From Margaritispora aquatica (lineage: Eukaryota; Ascomycota; Leotiomycetes; Helotiales; Discinellaceae): a stretch of DNA of 64,000 nt. Under the pieces are notes generated by a model. That model saw only the letters and a list, made by a program, of their open reading frames with translations, did no database searches and was not told where the DNA came from. A program made the translations under genes and the position numbers. Location: contig VJWN01000023.1 in the NCBI GenBank assembly GCA_007644065.1, positions 445,434 to 509,433 on the forward strand. Reading direction: 5' to 3'. This document shows positions 55,863 through 64,000 of this stretch, one piece after another (position 1 is the first letter of the stretch; each line of letters opens with the position of its first letter).

Positions 55863-57242
55863 ATGGCTTCGCGCATCGAGCTCAATCAATCCATAATAAT
55901 TGTAGGGGGAGGCACATTTGGTTGCTCGACCGCTCTCCATCTCGCTAGGCGTGGCTATACCAGTGTCACAGTTTTGGATTCATACCCAGTTCCTTCACCA
56001 GTTTCGGCCGGCAACGATGTGAATAAAATTATTGAAGAAGGTATCGCCCGAGTTTCATCACTTACAAGATCCAACATTTTCTTCGACACTACACTAATAC
56101 AGGTAGGTCCTTTACATCCCAAGATAACAGACGTCCTCTCTGTTAAACTAAAAACACTCGCCACCTACCCCTGGCTCCACGATCCCATCTTCGCACCATA
56201 CTACCACCCAACAGGCTTTATAGTAAGTGCCCATACTCCCGATGGCATCATCCAGCTCAAGCACGACGAGAATGTCTATGAAGGAATGCCAGCCTCAGAT
56301 TTCGAATATCTCGACTCGCCCGAAGCTTTTCGAAAGACGATGCCAGAAGGCGTCTTAACAGGTGACTTCCCAAACTGGAGAGGAGGTTGGAAGCGCAACA
56401 GAGCCGGTTGGGTCTTTGCTCGAGGAGCCTTAGTGAGTTGTGCAAACGAAGCCCGACGCTTAGGCGTGAAATTCATCACTGGGCCAGAAGGGGATGCAAA
56501 AAGGCTTCTCATAGAGAATGACATTCTCCTTGGCGTCGAAGTGGTAACTGGCACCAAACACTTAGCCACAACAACCATTCTCGCAGCTGGAGCAGCAGCA
56601 CCGCAACTTCTAGACATGAAAGACCAGCTGCGTCCCACAGCTTGGACACTTGCGCACATCAAGCTTACACCTCAAGAGTGCGAAATGTACAAGAACCTAC
56701 CTGTGCTATTCAACCTTGAGAGTGGTTTCTTTATGGAGCCCGACGCCGAGAAAGGCGAGCTGAAAATCTGTGATGAGCATCCTGGGTACACGAACTTCAT
56801 CACTCCAGGCACCTCAGTCCCATTCGCAAAACACCAGATTCCCCTTGAAGCTGAAGTGCGAGTTCGGGAGTTCTTGCAGCACACTATGCCTCATCTTACT
56901 GAAAGAGAGTTGGCATTTGCGAGGATTTGTTGGTGTGCTGATACGCCTGATCGCAATTTTCTGATTGGGAGACATCCTGAGATTCAGAACTTGGTGCTGG
57001 CGGTCGGAGGGAGTGGGCATGGTTTTATGCACATCACTAGTGTTGGGGGAATTGTGGTTGATGCTTTGGAGGGTAAGATGGATGCGGAGTTTGAGCGAGC
57101 GTTTAGGTGGAGGCCTGAGACGGCAGTGCATAGGGATTGGAGTGATGTCCAGGGCAGGATGGGTGGTCCTAATCGGGTGATGGACTTTGGAAATGTTGGT
57201 GAGGGGGAATGGACGTGTATCATTGAGAAAGGAAATATCTAG
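55863..57242 (+). CDS. FAD-dependent amino-acid oxidase of the fructosyl-amine / saccharopine-sarcosine oxidase family
   Basis: Flavoenzyme (DAO/MSOX superfamily) of 459 residues, single exon. The dinucleotide-binding motif IIIVGGGTFGCSTALHLARRG is near residue 10-30, and SAGNDVNKI is the loop typical of fungal fructosyl amino acid oxidases (amadoriases) and saccharopine oxidases. YYHPTGFIV and GWVFARGALVSCANEARRLGV follow. The C-terminal flavin-pocket segment ICWCADTPDRNFLIGRHP holds the Cys expected to bind FAD covalently, and GGSGHGFMHI binds the flavin. The protein ends without a clear SKL-type peroxisomal signal, although many relatives are peroxisomal. Substrate choice (fructosyl-lysine/valine, saccharopine, pipecolate, sarcosine) cannot be fixed from motifs. 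A 28-base GT-AG segment near 56103 is too short to be an intron. Confidence 0.85.
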   Translation: MASRIELNQSIIIVGGGTFGCSTALHLARRGYTSVTVLDSYPVPSPVSAGNDVNKIIEEGIARVSSLTRSNIFFDTTLIQVGPLHPKITDVLSVKLKTLATYPWLHDPIFAPYYHPTGFIVSAHTPDGIIQLKHDENVYEGMPASDFEYLDSPEAFRKTMPEGVLTGDFPNWRGGWKRNRAGWVFARGALVSCANEARRLGVKFITGPEGDAKRLLIENDILLGVEVVTGTKHLATTTILAAGAAAPQLLDMKDQLRPTAWTLAHIKLTPQECEMYKNLPVLFNLESGFFMEPDAEKGELKICDEHPGYTNFITPGTSVPFAKHQIPLEAEVRVREFLQHTMPHLTERELAFARICWCADTPDRNFLIGRHPEIQNLVLAVGGSGHGFMHITSVGGIVVDALEGKMDAEFERAFRWRPETAVHRDWSDVQGRMGGPNRVMDFGNVGEGEWTCIIEKGNI

Positions 57243-57345
57243 GATTAAGATTAAATGATGATTTCAATTGCTATAGCATTTGGATGGAGTCACGTTGACA
57301 GAATCGCGAATGACTATCATTCAAAGTGCATCTTCGTAGTATCGC

Positions 57346-59243
57346 TTAACTCGACAGCCACTCTTCCCACCAATAGTCCTCATCTGAGTCGAGTTTTGCG
57401 CGAAGCGCTTCAAGTCTCCGCTTGCCCTCCACTAACCTCTGCTGGTGCTCTTCTTCCATGAGAGCTAACTGTCGTGCGAACACATCATTCCTAGCCCATT
57501 CCCTACATCTATTTGCATTCTTCTTTGTTTTTCCTTTCTCCTTCTTCCTTGGCATTGGTGAAGATTCAGGGAAGGCAAATTCTTCACTCCACCAATCAGA
57601 CACTCGTTCTTCGTCTTGAGCTAACTGTCTTTTCACATTGGGTCTGCCAACCCTCGGTCGCTCATTAAATGGTATAGGCTCATTATACTTATATTCTCGT
57701 TCTTGATGCGGGTGTGGTAGGGGATGCTGTTTCTGGTATCTTGCGGCATCATTCATATGCGGGCTTTGAGTTTCACGGTCAACAAACTGTGGGCGAGGTG
57801 AAGGCCTCTTGAAGATGGCACAGATTAAAGCAATGAAGAATATTATCCATAAAATCCTCATTATACAATGAGCAGTACTGTGAACAGATTAGCTTCTGCT
57901 TGATTTGAAAGAAGTTCGGTAAAGTACTAACTCCATGTGTCTTCTGTCTGTTTGCCTCGTCATTTTGGGGGTTTGAGCCTCCTTGGGTGCTGTTAGGTTT
58001 ACTGCAGCCATGCGAGTTGGTCTTGGTAGTGTAGGTGGATTCGGAGAACTAGGCCGAGGCATAGAATTCGGATATAAGATATGCGAAGTTGGCTGAGGAA
58101 TTGATATCGTTTCCTCCTTCTCCTCGTTCATTTCATCGACCAAAGCGTTAAGCTCACTCATACTCGCTCTGTCCCACCAAGAAATGATATCTCTTTCTTT
58201 CTTGATCTTCTCGGGTGCTCTATATCCATTTCTCAGATCACCCCATGCCCAATTCTGTTCCGAAACCGACCCCGGTGGCGTTTTCAACTCAAATCTCACC
58301 TTCTTTGCTCTAAGTTGCACACCTTCGACCCAAACTTCAGCACTCGCTAGTAACCTCAGCTCATCATACCCTTCTCCCATTTCGTCGCCACAAGCAGCAA
58401 TTATTGGCCAAGTCATAACCTCAATTTTCTTCCCATCCGGCCAGTATGCACCGACATTATGTCTTAAGAGTTTGTGCACCTCGACCTCTGGCTCCCTTTC
58501 GCTCTTTACTACCAATTTATTAGATAGATTGTCGACAGTGCAAAACGCCATGTCACTCCTTTGCGTCCAGAATTTCTGGCCTATCATTTCAGCATCATAG
58601 TAGATTTTAGTGAGCATTCTTGCACCATCATCCGTCAGCGGTCCCATGAGAGCACTAGCTGGGCCGCTGTAGAAGCGCTCTGCACGTTGAAGAGCAAGGT
58701 GGTTGAGACGGTCAGACAACGGACCACCTGCAAGGAGGAGCTTTTCTTTATCATTTGTACTCAATCGAACAGTCTCTTGAAATAGCCGTAAAGTATCAGA
58801 GCGCCATCTGTTCGCTAATTGCCTATCATCTACTTTATTTTAGTGTTTTTCACCTATCAATTTTAATACATAGAGGTGAAGAACCCACGCTTAATCTCAT
58901 CATAAATCAACCTAAACTTCTCATGCAACGGGAATGGTTCCGCAACAACATTTACACAGACATCGTGTGCTAACAGTGCCGACAATAAAACAGCTGGTCC
59001 ATGAGTATTCTTCAAGCTCGACGGAATCCGATCTTTTTCAACCATAACATCATTCAATAGTGTTAATGATTGTACTGGCATTCGTGCAAAAAGATTGCTG
59101 ATTGTTAATTCATCCTTGATAACGGATTCGGCCGTCCATCGTTGAATAGAAGTTTTAAGTGCTGCAAATAGACTGGCGAATGTCTCATCGGTGATATGGG
59201 GCCACCGATCATTGGATATGAAGCTTGGGATTGTGGTTTCCAT
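57346..59243 (-). CDS. Uncharacterised fungal protein with C-terminal membrane helix
   Basis: Read as one gene of three exons: 58889-59243, 57932-58832 and 57346-57877 (1788 nt, 595 residues). Two separate genes would leave only 27 bases between 57861 and 57889 on the same strand, too few for a promoter, and a good intron (GTTAGT...CTAATC...TTCACAG) joins them in frame. The N-terminal part (METTIPSFISNDRWPHIT...) is helical. The middle continues DDRQLANRWRSDTLRLFQETV, has a KFWTQRSDMAFCTV segment and a Pro-rich linker. The third exon starts with one strong membrane helix (MRILWIIFFIALICAIF) and ends in a charged, Glu/Arg-rich tail (about 150 residues). The first intron begins GTGGGT, with two acceptors four bases apart possible. 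Domain family not recognised. Confidence 0.6.
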
Positions 59244-60232
59244 CTTGACTCTGCTTGCTGTGGTGATCTACCAAGCAGCTCCACGCTTGAGCTCAATGAC
59301 CTCGTTCGCGAGATTCATTACCAAAGTGATTTACGGTAGTACCGCTTCCATCAATGTCCCAAATGAAGAAGGTTTCCCTTTGTTCACAAGAGATTTTGAT
59401 GGGGCTTGTCTTCGAACCTTGTTTCCGGTCGTCTGAACGACTATGGACAAAGAGTGTTTGTTCATGATGTCAAGTTTGCTTGAATTAAACAAATTCTTGG
59501 TCAGACAGCCAACTACTGCAAAGAGTTGATTCTCTAAAACTTCCTGTATCCTCCACGATTAGATATCTACGGGAGTTTTAATCTTGAGCTTCGGTTGTGT
59601 CGTACATGAGTATATGGCCATCACGAGGGGATGGCGGATTACGGCGAGGTGAAGCTGCGAAAACAAGTAAGGATGTAGATGAGCTCATTATCAGATAGTT
59701 GAAAAGCCTGAATCGTTGATCTTGGTATCATGAAGCTGAGATGAATTGAAGTGTTTGAAAGTTCATATTTCTAACCTAAAATGGAGCCGAGTCTAAGATC
59801 ACATGATGACGGGCTTCGTGGCGCGCTAAGGTGCCTTAGCTTAGGTTGGATCAAAGTTTGTCCAGTGCAGTGACACCTCCCGCAAAAGCTTGTTTTGGAA
59901 CATCCCTCAGAACTTGGAAGAGGATAAACTATGATAAATCTGGAACATTTGCCTCACAATTACGACTATAGAAAATAAATCGAAATTCAATCATTTATTT
60001 CTTCATCTCTTCATTCAATCAATTGAACTCCTATCTAGCTTGCAATTCATGGATTCGTCTTCAATTTCTTTGAGTTTCAAGCTGCTACGCGACGCGCCCG
60101 CCGTTGTGCAAAAGGAATTACAATTACAATCATAGGATTCTTATCTCCTATGGAACAGTACACCCACCAGACAACATCTCTACCCTTCCACTCTCCTGAA
60201 TCTTCTATGTGAACGCATCTATATGATCTGCC
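59244..60232. other. Divergent promoter region
   Basis: About 990 bases. A plus-strand frame at 59191-59436 was not accepted. A/T-rich near 59.95-60.1 kb, likely leader of the CorA gene. Confidence 0.45.
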
Positions 60233-62210
60233 ATGGCATCACCAACACACGTCAGCTTCGACATTGAAGCTGGTCAATCAGGGAGCACAGTCGCAGCATC
60301 AGCATCAGGATATTCAAACCATGTCAAATCACCATCAATTATTTCAAAGTCAAGTCAACAAGGTCAAGGGCCATCTCCCATTCTCAAACGTAGACAGACT
60401 CGAGCGAATACCAACTTCACTACCGTCGATGCAACTCCTTCACGACCGAGCTGGCGACCTGGTCAAGAGCCAGGACTTGACCCTTCGAAGCCCAATGGTG
60501 GCAGACTCACAGAACCCACTAGGACCGAAGAATGCCAGATTACCGTGGTTGACTATAGTGTGGACGAAATGCAAATGCGCGACTTCAACAATGCCGAGTT
60601 TGTCGAGTTCATGAAACACGAAAAGGAGAGCTGGATTACTTGCAGGTGGATCAACGTCAATGGATTGAGTTGGGATGTCATACAAGCTATAGGAAAGAAG
60701 AAAGGACTCCACAGATTGGCAATTGAGGATCTCATGAATACGACGAACCGGACAAAGGCAGATTGGTGAGTCTGTTGTCAAACCTGTGAGACCTGGCTAA
60801 GTGAGTTATAGGTATACAGATCATACCTATATGGTTCTCACATTGCAAAAGCTAGTGCATTTGCATCCTGATATGACTAGTGATTCGGAAGATGATAATG
60901 AAAACGAGGGTCGAGTTCCGAAGCGCTCGAAGTCACGGCAAAGTACTGCATCGGGGTTATTCCACAGATTAATGTCATTCTTCAACATTCCAGATCGATA
61001 CAACGAACAGCGATTAGTTGCTGGAATTCACGATCCTGCAAATGGCTTTGTTACGGCACATACAGAAGGTGTGGAAGGTGCACAGGTTCAGAAGCTCAGA
61101 ACTTTACAGAGATATCGTGGTGGACGTAATACTGAGAGGATGGAGTAAGTGGTTTCCTCAACACGGAATCTTTGGGATCGCAATGCTAATGACCTCTAGG
61201 TATATGGAAAGACACAGCCCGTTATCGAGAAAAATGTGTGCCGTTAGCGCTGAACAGGTCTCGATTTTTCTTACCAGTGGTAAGAACTGATCAATACATG
61301 CTTGTGCTTATTTGTTAATTTCCCACAGACAACACAGTGATTTCATTCTTCGAATCTTCCGCAGACGATATAGAAGACCCAATTCTCCGTCGACTCAGTT
61401 CGCCAGATACTATGCTTAGACGATCTTGCGACGCTTCGATGCTCACGCAGGCCATAATTGATGCAATAATTGACCTTGCCATACCGGTGGCAAATGAATA
61501 TCAAGAGGTCATAGGGCAATTGGAGTTGGATGTCCTGACTGAACCCAGTATTAAGCATACAACCACACTCTATGTAGTGACATCCGAAATAACGATGATG
61601 CGAAATTTTGTCAGCCCCATCATCAATCTTATCAACGCTCTTAGAGACCATAAGAGCTCAGGGTTGCCGGCTGGAACCAACAGCCGTGGCGACAACAAAA
61701 TAACCACATCCGGAGTGACCATATCTCCAATGGCGCAGACATATTTAGGTGATGTTGAGGATCATATCGTGCTTATCACGGAATCTCTGGATCAGATGAG
61801 GCATTCTTGTGATAACATGATAGATTTGATATTCAACAGAGTTTCGGCATATCAGAATGAAAGTATGAAACAGTTGACTACAATCACTATTATCTTCCTT
61901 CCTCTTACGTTCATCACAGGGTATGTTTCTTCAACTTGAGCTTCAAGATAATGCTCTGTATGCTCGCAGGTGCAAGATACTGACGTTCACCAGATACTTT
62001 GGAATGAACATAGAAGATTTCCCGGCTATACGCAACAAAGAATCCTACTTCTGGAAGATTGCAGTTCCAGTGGTTGTTGCTACAACTTTGTTTATGATGA
62101 GAGATATGATAAGGTGGTGGTTTTTGGATGCCCTACAGCGACGAGGTATTTCGAAAAGGCGTAAGGGGAGATTGAGTAGAGAAGCCGCGAGAGCAGGACG
62201 AAAGAAGTAG
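60233..62210 (+). CDS. CorA-family magnesium transporter (ALR/MNR-like)
   Basis: Membrane channel for Mg2+ of the CorA/Mrs2/Alr1 superfamily. Five exons, 60233-60765, 60812-61144, 61200-61279, 61329-61920 and 61994-62210, give 1755 nt, 584 residues. A disordered N-terminus of about 115 residues (Ser/Pro-rich) precedes the CorA core with [52 protein letters not shown] helical section forms the funnel, including [16 protein letters not shown] as the first pore helix. The signature YFGMN (GMN at 516-518) is split by the last intron and is present intact. The second helix is [18 protein letters not shown], followed by a basic tail (KRRKGR). Both helices in the last 110 residues fit plasma-membrane or vacuolar fungal members. 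Confidence 0.92.
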
Positions 62211-62628
62211 AGATGTGAGCGATGATACCCATGTTTTTAAGCTTGAGCGTGTTTATACACTTGACGACGAATCCTCGAAACTTTTGAAAAACTCATATTG
62301 GCTTTGTCTCTGAAATTGAGTATTAAGTCAAAAGTCTACAAAAGGCGTCTTGAGTTCTGCCTTGCTACGTAAATTACTGGTGATTGGTTAAGTTAAGCTG
62401 GCGTCAGTTGTGGCATTGCCAAGTGCGCTTCGCCTCATCATTCTTGCAACCATTTCAGATTGGTTTATCATCTCTGGATCACCCCGTCAAATGTCTCAAT
62501 TTACCTCGAACTTTAATCATTCTAACTGTGTCTTAGCTACTACACAAGTTGCCGCTTTCGTAGCACGATAACATGATCTTTTATATCGGCTAACAAACAA
62601 TAATCATTATTCTCTTTTAATCAACATC
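62211..62628. other. Intergenic
   Basis: Terminator of the CorA gene and promoter of the next. No feature seen. Confidence 0.45.
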
Positions 62629-63931
62629 ATGGCGAGCCTTACCCCCACCTCGAACTTTTCAACAGCCACAAACACAACCATTTCCCTATTGCCTCCTCCA
62701 AATACAGTTTCCTACCAATCCATCCTCCTCGGTCTTCTCCCCCTCGCCTTAAACGCAATGACTCAACCTTCATATCTCGACAGTCCATTCTCACAATCAA
62801 GTCTCCTGTTCGCCTGTCGATCCTCGCCGTTCGTGTGTCTCTCAGACACGCTCGAAATCCTTGCCGAAGTTGGCTTCTACCTCCTATGGAAGCGGATCGG
62901 AATTAGGAAAGCAGCGGCGAAAAGCTGTCGCAGAAGAGCAAGACAACGCATAGGCGACGAGGCCTTGGCGATTGAGGAAACGGGAGCAGAGAAACATCCC
63001 TGGGCTGTGCTCATTCTGAGCTTCGGGGCCTTATTGGAGGCTGTGAAAATCTTTGGCATGCAGGGACTTCCGTGGACGCAAGTTTGGGGGGGGGTTGTTT
63101 TTGGCTGCGTTTGTGGTTTCGGCTGTGGTGCCGGCCTTGGCACAAGAGGGTTGGAGAGGAGATGATGCGGTTGCGACGGAAGCAGTAAGCGTGCGGTTTG
63201 ATCATATGGTGAGGTTGTTGTCGATGGGTGCGCTTGTGGTACATTTCTTGGTCTGTGGGTGGGTGCTCTATCATCTTATTGATGTGCCGGGGGTGTACGA
63301 AATGGATCATATGCCTCTGCTTTTTGCACAGGGAGAAGCGGAGGAATACTCAATTTGGCTGGATATACTTTGGTTCTTTTTGCGCTTTCTTCCGTTGACT
63401 ATGCTTGACTTCTTCACTTTCTTCTTTGTATTCCTTGTTACATTCTTCCCAGTACCCGGACTACTCGTCGCTGGCTGGGAAGCCTGTACCAAGCGCAAAC
63501 TATTCCAGAAGGCCATCACTACCTATCAAGAGTGTATAACTCGCTGGCCAGCTCTCGGAAAGATCTTCAACGTCCTCTCTATGGTGACTTTTGTAGCGTT
63601 CGTTGCTCTCTGCCTTATTGAGGGCTGGTATTGGGGCCAGTATTTGTTCTGGGCGCTATTTCTCGGCCCTTCGAGTCATATCAAGCAGGCAATTCATTGG
63701 CTGTGGATAACCTGGTGGCAGGTCGCGGGCTTGCATGGTCTCGAGGAACTTTTGAATAAGGTGGCTGAAATCACATCTCGCGCTTGTGGGAAGAATGTGG
63801 ATGATAAGAGGGAGATGCTGAGGGGAGTCGTGTTTGCATGTTGGAACTTTTTTATGGCGTTTTTATATTATAGATTTACGTATGAGGATATCGGGACAGT
63901 GAAGCCTGGGTGGGCGGAGCGTTTGGGTTGA
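62629..63931 (+). CDS. Multi-pass membrane protein of unknown function, frame broken at a G9 run
   Basis: Two frames form one protein: 62629 to about 63086 (MASLTPTSNFSTATNTT..., ending ...LPWTQVWGG) and then LFLAAFVVSAVVPALAQ to the stop at 63931. They differ by one base at 63086-63094, a run of nine G; with eight, the frame runs through (1302 nt, 433 residues). The first part has an N-glycosylation-rich extracellular start, a hydrophobic helix, then a basic loop (RKAAAKSCRRRARQR). The second has at least five membrane helices, including a Phe-rich one (TMLDFFTFFFVFLVTFF) and helix YWGQYLFWALFLGPSSH, with a short tail. The family is unknown to me, though such fungal membrane proteins are common in ascomycetes. 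The interruption is a sequencing error, or a real mutation, or slippage. Confidence 0.65.
63086..63094 (+). repeat. G9 homopolymer inside the membrane-protein gene
   Basis: Nine G in a row. Removing one restores a single open frame of 434 codons. Confidence 0.8.
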
Positions 63932-64000
63932 TGATTGTTAGGTAGGAGATTCTCGTCTTTCGGTGACGGTTTGAGAGAGAATGGGTAGTTGATAGTATGT

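Noticed and set aside
56103..56130. Possible 28-nt intron in the FAD oxidase
   Set aside because: Too short to be spliced, and the frame is open through it.
57346..57861. Separate 171-residue membrane-protein gene
   Set aside because: It lies 27 bases after another gene on the same strand and is joined to it by a good intron, so it is annotated as its last exon.
1..64000. tRNA, rRNA, CRISPR arrays, insertion sequences or transposon genes
   Set aside because: No tRNA B-box/cloverleaf, no regularly spaced repeat array, and no transposase, reverse transcriptase or long terminal repeats were seen by eye. A tRNAscan or RepeatMasker run could still reveal something.
9000..64000. Secondary-metabolite gene cluster
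   Set aside because: A Zn2Cys6 regulator and an FAD oxidase are present, but there is no polyketide synthase, peptide synthetase or terpene cyclase, and they are 20 kb apart.

Overview
This window is a chromosome segment of a filamentous ascomycete (Pezizomycotina). Almost every gene is broken by short GT-AG introns of about 40-170 nt with CTAAC-like branch sites. The families present are typical of these fungi: CFEM proteins, PTH11-type rhodopsin-domain receptors, a NACHT-ankyrin receptor, a Zn2Cys6 regulator, cyanase and an M28 aminopeptidase. A Leotiomycete (Helotiales-like) host is a guess from the overall flavour and was not tested. There is no prokaryotic operon structure. Exon junctions were placed by eye and kept where the summed exon lengths give one uninterrupted frame.

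0-10 kb: C-terminus of a TRK potassium transporter, an F-box protein, a CFEM-bearing seven-helix receptor, a 909-residue fungal-specific protein with a HicA-like C-terminus, and a small VOC protein. 10-22 kb: a secreted protein built from low-complexity repeats, a conserved acidic protein, a CFEM membrane protein, cyanase, and an NLR-like SesA-type/NACHT/ankyrin receptor whose ankyrin units are nearly identical and stop mid-repeat, followed by a decayed gene.

22-24.4 kb is the most interesting part. A 57-codon ORF on the minus strand is five 11-residue units of the form [SF]PGGGGCaaQ[KR], and the last unit ends the protein as CNIM, a prenylation (CaaX) signal. Every internal unit also carries a CaaX-like tetrapeptide. 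This layout recalls the hybrid (h-type) pheromone precursors described in Trichoderma. Its upstream region has a TATA box and three exact copies of a 12-mer holding an HMG/SOX-type core (AACAATG), all in the gene's orientation.

24-46 kb: a secreted M28 aminopeptidase, two long stretches without convincing genes (25.7-29.1 and 30.7-35.0 kb), a C2H2 protein, a Zn2Cys6 regulator, several lineage-specific proteins (one with two in-frame stops, one with a one-base frameshift), duplicated small modules, and a second PTH11-like receptor. 46-64 kb: a secreted periplasmic-binding-protein-like protein, a TPR-MYND-SET protein with a GC-AG intron, a disordered protein, a GTPBP1-type GTPase, LSm3, a fructosyl-amine/saccharopine-type FAD oxidase, an unknown membrane protein, a CorA magnesium transporter, and a multi-pass membrane protein split by a run of nine G.

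The genes do not form one pathway. Possible common themes are sensing and surface functions (two receptors, CFEM proteins, a repeat-rich secreted protein) and self/non-self or mating signalling (the NLR and the pheromone-like precursor).
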